Positions 40,925 to 49,437 of a stretch of 64,000 nt of DNA are shown piece by piece. Source of the stretch: Deltaproteobacteria bacterium (lineage in GTDB: Bacteria > Myxococcota_A > UBA9160 > UBA4427); assembly GCA_029261835.1 (NCBI GenBank), contig JAJDAO010000050.1:310001-374000 (forward strand), in the 5' to 3' direction. The position numbers were made by a program, and so were the translations under genes. Every line of letters begins with the position of its first letter. Positions within the stretch are counted from its first letter, which is position 1. The notes under the pieces are model-generated. The model made no database searches and had not been told where the DNA came from. It worked only from the letters and a program-made list of their open reading frames with translations.

Positions 40925-41347
40925 GTGGCGACCATCTTCAGCAAGATCATCGACGGTGAGCAGCCCGCCGAGTTTGTCTGGAAGGACGACGTCTGCGTCG
41001 CCTTCCTCTCCATCGCTCCGCTGAAGCCCGGGCATACGCTGATCGTGCCGCGAGCTGAGGTAGATCACTGGCTCGACGCGGAACCCGAGACGCTTCGGCA
41101 TCTCGCCGGGGTCTCGCAGTCGATTGGCCGGGCGCTCATGACGGCCTACCGACCTGTCAAAGTGGGGAGCATGATCCTCGGGCTCGAGGTCCCGCACTTG
41201 CACATTCATGTATCACCGATCTGGAGCCCGACCGATCTCGATTTCCACAATGCGGATCACAACGCCAGGCAGGAGGACATCGCCAAGGCGGCCGCGACCG
41301 TCCGTCGGGCGCTGCGCGAACTCGGTTATTCCGAGGTGGCCGAATAG
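40925..41347 (+). CDS. HIT-family nucleotide-binding hydrolase
   Basis: A 140-residue histidine-triad protein. ATIFSKIIDGEQPAEFVWKD and FLSIAPLKPGHTLIVPR are the usual N-terminal blocks, and PHLHIHVSPI carries the HxHxHxx triad whose central histidine forms the nucleotidyl intermediate. HIT proteins split AMP-lysine, Ap4A or related nucleotides. The GTG start has GAGGAG closely upstream. It is divergent from the thiolase gene and followed on the same strand by a small membrane protein. Confidence 0.9.
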   Translation: MATIFSKIIDGEQPAEFVWKDDVCVAFLSIAPLKPGHTLIVPRAEVDHWLDAEPETLRHLAGVSQSIGRALMTAYRPVKVGSMILGLEVPHLHIHVSPIWSPTDLDFHNADHNARQEDIAKAAATVRRALRELGYSEVAE

Positions 41348-41378
41348 CGCGCGAGTCTCGGCGCCATGGCCGAGGCTT

Positions 41379-41392
41379 GACAGGACACCAGG
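41379..41392 (-). repeat. Degenerate CTAGTGTCCTGTC-like copy
   Basis: On the minus strand it reads CCTGGTGTCCTGTC, sharing GTGTCCTGTC with the 15 bp repeat. It lies 32 bases after the HIT stop. A chance match is possible. Confidence 0.2.
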
Positions 41393-41440
41393 TCGTCGAT
41401 CGCACCACTCTCCCCGAGTTCCCGCCTGGAGGGCTTCGAA

Positions 41441-42112
41441 TTGGAGACGATGCAGGATCGCGCGAGGCAGCTCTTTCCCTCTGTTCTTCTCACGCTGCTC
41501 AGCATCATCCAAGCTTTGGCTCTGGAGTTCCTCTGGACGCATCTGAGGGAGAGTTCGTACCTCTGGAGCATGGGCTGGGATTGCTACCTCGGGTGGATCC
41601 AAGTCATCGCGATGCTCCTCGGCATTCTCCAGGTGTGGCTGATGTACACGAGCCTCGTCATGCGCTTCAGGTGGCTTCCGTCTCAGCGGGATTCGGTGCT
41701 GCCGTTCGTAATCGGGATCCTCGAATTCACGCTCATCGACCTTCTCGGTCCCGCTACGTACGGTCCCTGGTTCTTCACCTTGGCACTTGTGTTCATGATC
41801 GCGGTGGGAGACGGGCAGTCGGTCTTTCGCCGAGCGCGCAAGGACGCCATGAATCGAGAATTCTTCGAGTCGCTCGAGCCCGCGACCGTTCGAGACTTCG
41901 TTCAATCGATCGCGACGGTGCTCGGTCTGGTGGTCTTCGCCGTCGTCGCCCATCTGACGGACGGCCAGAAATGGATCGTGCTCACGGGGCTCTTGTACGC
42001 GAACGCCGCTCTCGCCTACCAGATCGCGCAGGCGAGCCGCTACTGGAACGTCGCGATGAAGAGTGGTCAGCGCGACCAGCCCGCTCCGGCGAACGATCAG
42101 TCCCAGCCTTGA
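41441..42112 (+). CDS. Small polytopic membrane protein, unknown function
   Basis: A 223-residue protein with five or six hydrophobic helices (for example SVLLTLLSIIQALALEFL, VIAMLLGILQVWLMYTSLV, VFMIAVGDG and ATVLGLVVFAVVAHL) and a polar C-terminal tail. The TTG at 41441 has GGAGG nine bases upstream; the ATG at 41450, three codons later, has the alternative GGAG too close. I do not recognise the family. It converges with the glutaryl-CoA dehydrogenase-like gene, nine bases between stops. Confidence 0.65.
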   Translation: METMQDRARQLFPSVLLTLLSIIQALALEFLWTHLRESSYLWSMGWDCYLGWIQVIAMLLGILQVWLMYTSLVMRFRWLPSQRDSVLPFVIGILEFTLIDLLGPATYGPWFFTLALVFMIAVGDGQSVFRRARKDAMNREFFESLEPATVRDFVQSIATVLGLVVFAVVAHLTDGQKWIVLTGLLYANAALAYQIAQASRYWNVAMKSGQRDQPAPANDQSQP

Positions 42113-42120
42113 TCCAGCAT

Positions 42121-43386
42121 CTAGAGCGCCCGCAGCCCTGTGATGTGCTCTCCCAGGATGAGCGTGTGGATGTCGTGGGTGCCCTCGTAGGTGCGCACGG
42201 TCTCGAGATTCATCATGTGACGCATCGACTGGTAGTCGTCGACGATGCCGTTGGCACCCAGCAGGTCCCTGGCCTCACGCGCGATTTGGAGAGCCACATC
42301 GACGTTGTTGCGCTTGATCATCGAGACCATGGCGTGGTGCAGCTTGCCGGCGTCTTTCAAGCGTCCCACCTGTAGCGCGAGCAGCTGGGCCTTCGTGATC
42401 TCCGTCAGCATCCAGGCAAGCTTCTGTTGGGTAAGCTGCTTGCCGGCGAGCGGCCCCCCCTGCACGACGCGATCTCGCGTGTACTGCACCACTTCGTCGT
42501 AACACGCCATGCCGGCCCCGGTAGCCCCCCATGCGATGCCGTAGCGCGCCTGGGTGAGGCAGCCCAGTGGTCCGGAGAGCCCCGTGGCTCCGGGTAGTTC
42601 ACTGTTCGCCGGCACCTCCACGTCCTCGAGGTAGAGCTCCGAGGTGACCGAGGCTCGCAGTGAGAACTTCCCCTTGATGTCCCGCGCTTCGAAGCCGGGA
42701 CGGTCCGTCTCGACCAGGAAGCCCTTCACGCCCTCCTCGGTGTTGGCCCAGACGATCGCGAGCTGGGCGAGGCTGCCGTTGGTGATCCAGCGTTTGACGC
42801 CATTTATCACCCACGTGTCCCGCTTCTTTTCTGCGCGCGTCGCCATACCACTGACGAAGCTCCCGAAGTCGGGTTCGGTGAGCCCGAAGCAGCCGATGAC
42901 GCGGCCGGCGGCCATCTCGGGAAGCCAGCGCTCCTTCTGCTCGTCACTGCCATAGGTGTAGATCGGGTACATGCACAGGGATCCCTGCACGGAGGCGAAG
43001 GAACGGAGTCCGGAGTCGCCCCGTTCGAGCTCCTGCATCAGCAGTCCGTAGGCCACGTTGTTCATGCCCGCGCAGCCGTAACCCTGGAGGTTGGCGCCGA
43101 ACATGCCGAGCTCGGCGATCTGGGGCACCAGCCCCATCGGGAACGATCCGTCCTGGCGGATGTGCTCCTGGATATGGGGCATGAACTCCTTGCTGACCCA
43201 TTCGCGCACGGAATCCCGCACCAGGCGTTCCTCCTGTGAGAGCTGGGTGTCGTCGAGGAGTAGGAAGTCAGGGGAGGTGTATTCAGCCAAGTCGAGCTCC
43301 TGGGAGTTCGCGGAGTCCAACTCTCTTGCAGACGGGGGCATCGAGTCTGCGAGAGTCGGACGACGGTGTTTGCCGGACGGCAGCAT
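42121..43386 (-). CDS. gcdH: Glutaryl-CoA dehydrogenase-like acyl-CoA dehydrogenase
   Basis: FAD enzyme that in the type member oxidises and decarboxylates glutaryl-CoA to crotonyl-CoA in lysine, tryptophan and aromatic degradation. The 421-residue protein matches GCDH blocks: GYGCAGMNNVAYGLLMQELE, GDSGLRSFASVQGSL with the substrate arginine, GCFGLTEPDFGS, and near the end NLETVRTYEGTHDIH with the catalytic base E401. The start is uncertain: ATG at 43386 or, 15 codons later, ATG at 43341. The gene stands alone. Some close relatives dehydrogenate glutaryl-CoA without decarboxylation. Confidence 0.85.
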   Translation of the reverse strand: MLPSGKHRRPTLADSMPPSARELDSANSQELDLAEYTSPDFLLLDDTQLSQEERLVRDSVREWVSKEFMPHIQEHIRQDGSFPMGLVPQIAELGMFGANLQGYGCAGMNNVAYGLLMQELERGDSGLRSFASVQGSLCMYPIYTYGSDEQKERWLPEMAAGRVIGCFGLTEPDFGSFVSGMATRAEKKRDTWVINGVKRWITNGSLAQLAIVWANTEEGVKGFLVETDRPGFEARDIKGKFSLRASVTSELYLEDVEVPANSELPGATGLSGPLGCLTQARYGIAWGATGAGMACYDEVVQYTRDRVVQGGPLAGKQLTQQKLAWMLTEITKAQLLALQVGRLKDAGKLHHAMVSMIKRNNVDVALQIAREARDLLGANGIVDDYQSMRHMMNLETVRTYEGTHDIHTLILGEHITGLRAL

Positions 43387-43530
43387 AGCGAAGCCAGTCG
43401 GCTGCCCATGTGGTTTGAAGCGTGAGCCGAGTTCGTCGCTTGATGGCGCGTCTGTGTCGCGCTCGCTTTTGGCATAAGATCTTCGTCAGAAGATGCTGGA
43501 GCCCGCACATTTCTCCGACCTTGGCATTGG

Positions 43531-45654
43531 GTGCTCGGCGCGCCTCGGGCTGTGCTGGAACGGCGGAGCCTGGTCGCCCTGGACACGCCCGTGAGCGGTC
43601 GCCCTGCCTGGGAGAGGCTGCTGAGCCGGATCTGCGACGTCTGGCTCGTGAGCTTCGCTCTCTGGACGCTGCTCACCAACCTCGCGGTCCGGCTGGCACT
43701 CGGACTGGATGATCTGATCGGGCTTGCGGCCGCGGTCCTGCTCGCGAGTTCGGCCGTGGCATGGTGGTGGCGCCGCCGCTTCAGCTCTCCGCCGGCAGCC
43801 GCTCCGGCGGCCGGCGATCGAGACACGCAGGAGTGCGTTGTTGCGCCGGGCTGGCGTTTGGCGTCGGTCTGCCTCGCCGTCGCGGCGCTCGGGTTGCGTG
43901 CCGTCACCGGCTCCCTCACGGCCTATTGGTCAGTGGCGCTCGTGGCCGCCTTGGCGGTCTGCTTCATGGCGCTCAGCCAGCGACCACGGCTGCCGCAGCC
44001 GCGCGACCCGCGTGGCGCCGGCGTCGTGCTCTTTGCCCTCTGTCTCTTGTCCGCCTTGGCCGTGGCCGTCGCCCACCGCAGCGACGCGGACGACGCCTTC
44101 TACGTCAATCTGGTGGTCGCGGCAGTCGATCACCCCGATGCGCCGCTGCTCGCCAACGACACCCTTCACGGTGTTCCCGACATTGCGATGTCCATGCCCG
44201 TCTTTCGAGTTCTCTCGATCGAGATGCTCGAAGCCGCGATTGCGCGGCTCAGCGGCTGGAGCGCGCTGACGGTGGCGCACCTGATGATTCCACCTCTGTT
44301 CGCGTTCCTGATGCCTCTCGCCTATGCGCGACTGCTGCGGTTGCTGCTGCCAGGACGCTGGATCTGGGCCCTCGGCTGCCTGATGGCGTTCCTGTTCTTC
44401 GTGGGAGAGGGTGAGCTCGGCTACGGGGACTTCGCCCTTCTGCGTATGCAGCAGGGCAAGTCGATGCTGCTCCATGTTGCCCTGCCGCTGGTCATCGCCC
44501 ACGGGCTCGAGTTTGGACTGATGCCAACGAGGCGGCGCTGGCTGCGACTCGCTGCCGCACAGATCTGCGCGGTCGGGCTCTCTTCGACGGCCCTGTGGCT
44601 TGCGCCGGCCGCGGCGGGGCTCGCACTGGTGAGCGCCATTCCGCTGCTGCCGCCGATCGTTCATGGTGGCGGGCGTCGCTGGGCCACCTTAGCCGTCGGG
44701 TTGGGCGCCTCCCTGCACCCGGTCTATTTCGTGCTCTCGTTGAGGGGTGAGACCGAGAGAGTGTTCCGTGAGGCGGTGCATCAGATGGAGCCGCTGTCGT
44801 GGGCGGGCGATCGCCTGCTGCGCTGGGCTCTCGACTCCGTACTCGGCTCTGGCTTCGATGAGAAGCTGGCGCTCCTGACGCTCATTGTCGTTCTCGGCGC
44901 GGCGACGACGACGCTCTTCCTGCGTCTTGCCGCCGTCTTCGTCAGCTGCTTTCTGCTGCTCTTCTGGAATCCATGGGTCGCCCCCCTCCTCGCGGCGCAC
45001 GCAACGGGACCCGACACCTACTTCCGTGTCTTCTGGCTGCTGCCACTGCCAGTCTTCGTCGCTGCCGTTCTGACTGCACCGCTCGAAATTGACTTCGGAG
45101 GGTACCGGCCGCCTCGCCGGCTGCGCGTGGCGCTGACTCTGCTTCTCAGCTTCGCCCTGCTCGTGCTCAGCCCCGGCGCCCATACGCTCTCACGAACGAA
45201 TCAGGTGCGGCTCGATCGGCCGGGCTGGAAGCTGCCGCGCATCCCCTTCGAGGCGTCGCGCGAGGTGTCGCGTCAGGCGAGGCCGGGCGAGCTGGTGCTG
45301 GCTCCAAGCGGGGTGTCGCGCTGGATCCCGCTGATTCATCGACACCCCTACCCACTGATGGTCCGGGAGCTCCACATCGATCTGCTGCACGAGCGCCTCG
45401 GTGGCGAGGAGGTCTACCGCCGCGTGCTGCTCACACGCCTGGTGGGTGGGGAGCTGCGCCCGCGCGACGCCGGCGAGCTGCTGGATGATGCCATCGAGCG
45501 CTACCCGCTGGCCGTCGTTTGCCTGGGCGGCCCGGCCGTCGGCTGGCCCGAACTGCGGCGCGTGTTGCTGGAATCCGCACTGGAGGTGAGGTACCGCACC
45601 AGCGCCTACGAGGTGTGGGCCCGCCCGGGCCGCGATCACGCCCCGACGAACTGA
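43531..45654 (+). CDS. Large polytopic membrane protein with GT-C-like DD motif (DUF6077-like)
   Basis: A 707-residue integral membrane protein with about fourteen TM helices and a soluble C-terminal domain (from about residue 560). The first large loop has RSDADDAFYVNLVVAAVDHP, whose acidic pair sits where GT-C glycosyltransferases have theirs; the segment DTLHGVPD follows. Its plan resembles actinobacterial DUF6077 proteins. A glycosyltransferase role is inference. The GTG at 43531 is the first start; no clear Shine-Dalgarno is seen and a downstream start is possible. It ends at a strong bidirectional terminator. Confidence 0.7.
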   Translation: MLGAPRAVLERRSLVALDTPVSGRPAWERLLSRICDVWLVSFALWTLLTNLAVRLALGLDDLIGLAAAVLLASSAVAWWWRRRFSSPPAAAPAAGDRDTQECVVAPGWRLASVCLAVAALGLRAVTGSLTAYWSVALVAALAVCFMALSQRPRLPQPRDPRGAGVVLFALCLLSALAVAVAHRSDADDAFYVNLVVAAVDHPDAPLLANDTLHGVPDIAMSMPVFRVLSIEMLEAAIARLSGWSALTVAHLMIPPLFAFLMPLAYARLLRLLLPGRWIWALGCLMAFLFFVGEGELGYGDFALLRMQQGKSMLLHVALPLVIAHGLEFGLMPTRRRWLRLAAAQICAVGLSSTALWLAPAAAGLALVSAIPLLPPIVHGGGRRWATLAVGLGASLHPVYFVLSLRGETERVFREAVHQMEPLSWAGDRLLRWALDSVLGSGFDEKLALLTLIVVLGAATTTLFLRLAAVFVSCFLLLFWNPWVAPLLAAHATGPDTYFRVFWLLPLPVFVAAVLTAPLEIDFGGYRPPRRLRVALTLLLSFALLVLSPGAHTLSRTNQVRLDRPGWKLPRIPFEASREVSRQARPGELVLAPSGVSRWIPLIHRHPYPLMVRELHIDLLHERLGGEEVYRRVLLTRLVGGELRPRDAGELLDDAIERYPLAVVCLGGPAVGWPELRRVLLESALEVRYRTSAYEVWARPGRDHAPTN

Positions 45655-45670
45655 AGCTTCTAGATACACG

Positions 45671-45702
45671 AAGGGCTCGGCGGGAGTCCCGCCGAGCCCT
45701 TT
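45671..45702. terminator. Bidirectional hairpin terminator
   Basis: Perfect 14 bp stem AAGGGCTCGGCGGG / CCCGCCGAGCCCTT with a three-base loop, between two convergent genes (stops at 45654 and 45722). Short T-runs flank it on both strands. Confidence 0.85.
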
Positions 45703-45721
45703 GTGACTGTGTGTGTGGCCG

Positions 45722-46153
45722 CTACTCAGCGACTGCTGTCTTGGGGTTCGACGGCGTCGGCCGGCCGTTGCCATTCAGGCTCTTGTCGAGCGCATTGAGC
45801 CGGCGGCTGATCCGGTTCAGCTTCTTGTCGAGCTTCTCGAAGTCGCTGCGTGAGGCGATCTGGAAGAGTCCGAGGAGCGACTCCAAGCTGCTTTCGAGCT
45901 GCTTCTCCAATCGCTTACCCTGCTTCTCGAACTCCTTCCGAACATCGCTGCGCACTGACTCGGCACGCTTGACCATCGGATACTTGCGGAGTTCTTTCTG
46001 GAGCTTCTTGAGCTGCTCGTCCGTCTTCTCGCTGAGCTCGGTGCGGCGCTCATCGAACTGCTGCTGAATTCTCTGGAGTTCGTCCTCCACGGAATGGAAG
46101 GCGGCCTGGACGCGCTCCTTGCTCTCTTCGACGAAATTGGCTCGCTCAGCCAT
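45722..46153 (-). CDS. Phasin-like coiled-coil protein
   Basis: A 143-residue, highly charged, almost entirely helical protein (VEDELQRIQQQFDERRTEL, EFEKQGKRLEKQLESSLESL, KLDKKLNRISRRLNALDKSL). It resembles polyhydroxyalkanoate granule-associated phasins of the PhaF/PhaI group in length and coiled-coil content, but no PHA synthase gene is in the window. The ATG has AAGGAGAA well placed, a strong ribosome site. A good sigma-70 promoter lies about 120 bases upstream. It could also be another cytosolic coiled-coil protein. Confidence 0.7.
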   Translation of the reverse strand: MAERANFVEESKERVQAAFHSVEDELQRIQQQFDERRTELSEKTDEQLKKLQKELRKYPMVKRAESVRSDVRKEFEKQGKRLEKQLESSLESLLGLFQIASRSDFEKLDKKLNRISRRLNALDKSLNGNGRPTPSNPKTAVAE

Positions 46154-46279
46154 GGGAGTTCTCCTTCTTGCGTGTCGCATCGCTCGACGGTGGGGTCGCA
46201 TATGCGGATGGATTGCGGATGGATTCGCCAGAGGGGCCCGCGGTGCCTGGCAGCCGACTCAGGAGCTGGCGTACCGGCG

Positions 46280-46308
46280 AGAATAGACACGGCGCGTCAT
46301 GACGTCAA
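46280..46308 (-). promoter_or_regulatory. Sigma-70 promoter of the phasin-like gene
   Basis: On the minus strand TTGACG (46308-46303), 17-base spacer, TATTCT (46285-46280). The start would be near 46273, leaving a leader of about 120 bases before the ATG at 46153. Confidence 0.55.
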
Positions 46309-46380
46309 GTGATTGCGGGAGAACAAGAAAATCCTTGCATTTCCGCATCCTGGGCGCGCTTTGACCTGCGGGGTTAACGC

Positions 46381-46421
46381 AACGCGGCATTTCCTCGATG
46401 AGGTCCGCGGAGTGCCGCGTT
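46381..46421 (-). terminator. Terminator of the fabH-like gene
   Basis: AACGCGGCA and TGCCGCGTT form a 9 bp stem with a 23-base loop that contains a second small hairpin (CCTC-GAT-GAGG). It begins seven bases after the fabH-like stop as read leftward. Confidence 0.55.
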
Positions 46422-46427
46422 GGATGC

Positions 46428-47441
46428 CTACCAGCGCAGAACCGCGCTGCCCCAGGTGAAGCCTGAGCCGAAGGCCGTCATGCAGACGATGCCACCCCGC
46501 TCGAGCTGGCGGTTGCGATCGACCTCCGCCAGCAACATCGGGATCGATGCGGCCGAGCAGTTGCCGAAGCGCTGGATGTTGCTGAACACCTTCTCCTCCG
46601 GGATCTCGAGCTTCTGGGAGACGAACTCGTTGATCCTCAGATTGGCCTGGTGGAAGAGGAAGAGATTGACATCGTCGACCTTGATGCTCGCGGCCGAGAG
46701 AGCCTCGAGCAGCACCTCCGGCATACGTGTCACGGCGTGCTTGAAGACCTGGCGGCCCTCCATACGTGGGAAGTGCCGCCCCTCGTCGAGCATCTGTTGG
46801 TCGAGGCGCGGGCTCGTCCCGGAACTCGGCGCCTCGATCCAGAGTCGTTTGGCATGTCGCCCCTGCGCGTGGAGCCGAATCTGGAGGATGCCGGCGGGGT
46901 CTTCCTCGTCCCGGTTCGCCTCGAGGATCAGCGCGCCGGCACCGTCGCCGAAGATCACCGTCACGTCCCGCCCGTTCGTGCTGATGTCCAAACCGGTCGA
47001 GTGAACCTCGCAGCCCACGACCATGACCCGTTCATGCTTGCCCGAGGTGATCAGTGCGTCGCCGAAGTTCAGTGCGTAGAGGAATCCGCTGCACTGGGCG
47101 CGCAGGTCGATGCACGGGATCTCGCCGGCCTTCAGCTCTTCGTGGAGGAAGAACGAGGTGCCGGGAAAGTCGTGCTGGGGCGAGAGCGTCGCGAGCAGGA
47201 TGCAGTCGACGTCACCGATTTCGAGCTCCGCTGACTCGAGTGCCTGCAGACAGGCGGCCTTGGCGAGGTCGACGGGCGTCTGACCATCGTTGACCCAGCG
47301 TCTCTCACGGATGCCGGTGCGCTGCTGGATCCACTCGTCCGAAGTGTCCATCATGCTTGCCAGCTCATCGTTCGTGACGACTCGCTCGGGGACGTACATC
47401 CCGGTGCCGACGATCCTGGCTCGTACACTGGCTCGATTCAC
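46428..47441 (-). CDS. fabH: 3-oxoacyl-ACP synthase III (FabH-like)
   Basis: Condensing enzyme that joins acetyl- or other acyl-CoA to malonyl-ACP to begin fatty acid synthesis. The 337-residue protein has the complete C-H-N triad: C117 in RAQCSGFLYAL, H264 in FLFHQANLRI and N294 in GNCSAASIP. The N terminus ARIVGTGMYVPERVVTN and DEWIQQRTGIRERR are standard. It is 28 bases downstream of hflX and probably shares its transcript. Since it is not next to other fab genes, it may be a paralogue with a special primer; OleA-type function is less likely given the FabH-like blocks. Confidence 0.88.
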   Translation of the reverse strand: MNRASVRARIVGTGMYVPERVVTNDELASMMDTSDEWIQQRTGIRERRWVNDGQTPVDLAKAACLQALESAELEIGDVDCILLATLSPQHDFPGTSFFLHEELKAGEIPCIDLRAQCSGFLYALNFGDALITSGKHERVMVVGCEVHSTGLDISTNGRDVTVIFGDGAGALILEANRDEEDPAGILQIRLHAQGRHAKRLWIEAPSSGTSPRLDQQMLDEGRHFPRMEGRQVFKHAVTRMPEVLLEALSAASIKVDDVNLFLFHQANLRINEFVSQKLEIPEEKVFSNIQRFGNCSAASIPMLLAEVDRNRQLERGGIVCMTAFGSGFTWGSAVLRW

Positions 47442-47469
47442 GATGTGAGTACTCCCTGCCCGGTGCCGC

Positions 47470-49221
47470 TCACACTCCCTGGGCGATGAGGCCTTCCGTC
47501 AGCCGGCGCTGGTCGACCGATGTCGCATCCTGCTCCCAGAGCAGGTGCTCGGCACGTTCCAGCAGTCGATGCAATCCCTCTATGCGAAGCGCTGAAACCG
47601 CGATACAGCCGTAGCGCTTCTCGAGGACGGATGCAGCGCCAGCCGGCAGCTTGTCGATCTGGTTGAAGACCAGCAACTCTGGCTTGTTTCCCAGTCCGAT
47701 TTCATCCAGTACAGCCCGTACCGCCCCGATGCGCCTTTCCAGGTCCGAGGTGGACGCGTCCACCACATGGATCAACAAGCTCGCGTCCTGCAGCTCCTCC
47801 AGCGTGGCGTGAAACGCCGCCACCAAGTCGTCCGGGAGATCGCGGATGAATCCCACCGTATCGGTGATGATCACCTCGCGCTCTCGCGGAAAGCGAAGGC
47901 GCCGCGACACGGGGTCGAGCGTGGCGAACATTTTGTCCTCCACCAAGACCTCGGTTCGTGTCAGCGCGCGCAACAGGGTGCTTTTACCCGCGTTTGTATA
48001 GCCCACGATAGAGAGGACGGGAACACCTCGCCGGCCGCGCCGTCGTCGCCGGCGCTCGCGCTGCTTTGTGAGCCGTGCCAGATCGCGCTCGAGGCGCGTG
48101 ATGCGGTCGCGGACTCGGCGGCGATCGCTCTCGAGCTTCGTTTCGCCTGGACCACGGCCGCCGATGCCGCCGGCCAGGCGTGAGAGAGATTGGTCTGCTC
48201 GCTGTGCCAGACGCGGCATGCAATAGCGGAGCTGGGCGAGTTCGACCTGGAGCCTGCCGTCTCGAGTCGTGGCGCGTTGCGCGAAAATGTCCAGGATGAG
48301 CTGAGTTCGATCGACGACCCTCAGCTCCATGCGCTCCGCGAGGTTTCTGGCCTGTGTCGGGGTCAGGTCCTGATCGAAGATCACGAGATCCACGTCCTGC
48401 TGGAAGCAGCGGACGACGAGATCGCTCACCCTCCCGGAGCCCAGCAGGGTCTTCGCATCGACGCGTGGCCGTGTCTGCGTGATCACGTCACAGACCCGGA
48501 TACCGGCACTGCGTGCGAGCTCTCGCAGCTCCTCCAGGTGAATATCGAGCGTCTCGCGGTCTCGGCCCGCGGATACGGACACCAGGATGGCTCTCTCGCC
48601 GCTCCCCACCTGGCGCGTGCGAGCCGTCTGCGCGAGCTCGTTCTCCAGCTCCCGAATCCAGGCGGCGAAATCCAGGTCGAGCTGTGCGGGATGCTGTGGC
48701 TCGAGCTGCATCGTACCCGCATCATCATCGTTGGCGGGCCGGAGCGCCGCCGTGTGTGCAAGGCCGGGCAGGCCGCCCTCGCGCACGGCGAGACTCACCA
48801 TGGCATCCAGGCGCAGCACCGCGAGGTCGGTCAGGTCGTCTCGGCTGAGCCCTTCGCCGCCCAGGTGGGTGTGGATGCAGCGCAGGCCTCGCAGGCGCCC
48901 GCGCCCGGCGCGCAGCCGGCCCCAGTCGGGCAGCTGGATTCCGCTGGCGTCGCCCACCATCACGTGCTGGATATCGCCGCGACGATCCACCAGCACCCCG
49001 ACCTGGCGGCGGATTTCGTTGCTGATCTCGCAGAGGTGCCGAGCGAACTCGTTGCTCACGAGTCGATCCGCCGGCAGACGCCGGCGGAAGAGCCGCTCGA
49101 GCTGACGTACCTGGCTGGCCTTGAGGCCGCGGGTATTGCCGAATACGTGGATTAGCGGGGCTCCCGGTACGCCGGGAAGGCGTAGGCGAGAAAGGGTAGG
49201 AAGCGCACCTGACCGCGGCAA
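47470..49221 (-). CDS. hflX: Ribosome-associated GTPase HflX
   Basis: GTPase that splits stalled or stressed 70S ribosomes. The 583-residue protein is longer than E. coli HflX because of an N-terminal domain (IHVFGNTRGLKASQ to about residue 190) seen in many deltaproteobacterial and Gram-positive HflX. Then come the HflX domain with LAGGIGGRGPGETKLE and a basic linker (QRERRRRRRGRRG), and the G domain: GYTNAGKST (G1), DTVGFIRDLP (G3) and NQIDK (G4). The TTG start has GGAG about eight bases upstream. It is divergent from glmU. Confidence 0.92.
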   Translation of the reverse strand: MPRSGALPTLSRLRLPGVPGAPLIHVFGNTRGLKASQVRQLERLFRRRLPADRLVSNEFARHLCEISNEIRRQVGVLVDRRGDIQHVMVGDASGIQLPDWGRLRAGRGRLRGLRCIHTHLGGEGLSRDDLTDLAVLRLDAMVSLAVREGGLPGLAHTAALRPANDDDAGTMQLEPQHPAQLDLDFAAWIRELENELAQTARTRQVGSGERAILVSVSAGRDRETLDIHLEELRELARSAGIRVCDVITQTRPRVDAKTLLGSGRVSDLVVRCFQQDVDLVIFDQDLTPTQARNLAERMELRVVDRTQLILDIFAQRATTRDGRLQVELAQLRYCMPRLAQRADQSLSRLAGGIGGRGPGETKLESDRRRVRDRITRLERDLARLTKQRERRRRRRGRRGVPVLSIVGYTNAGKSTLLRALTRTEVLVEDKMFATLDPVSRRLRFPREREVIITDTVGFIRDLPDDLVAAFHATLEELQDASLLIHVVDASTSDLERRIGAVRAVLDEIGLGNKPELLVFNQIDKLPAGAASVLEKRYGCIAVSALRIEGLHRLLERAEHLLWEQDATSVDQRRLTEGLIAQGV

Positions 49222-49437
49222 GACGAGTCTCCGCGTCGGGCTTCAGCCCCTAGGGAATCTCCTGGTCTCGGGTCGTCTTCCAGCCGCATTTCGCGCGCCA
49301 CGTCGGGTGGTTTACTCTGGTTTCCAGTTTTCGGCCCTTGCTCCGTTGTAGTTTTCCGGAGCGCCTCGGGTCGGGCGGTCGTCGCGGTGGCGATCGTCCA
49401 GGGCTCGGCGCAGCAAACAGTCGGAGAGTCCGGATCG

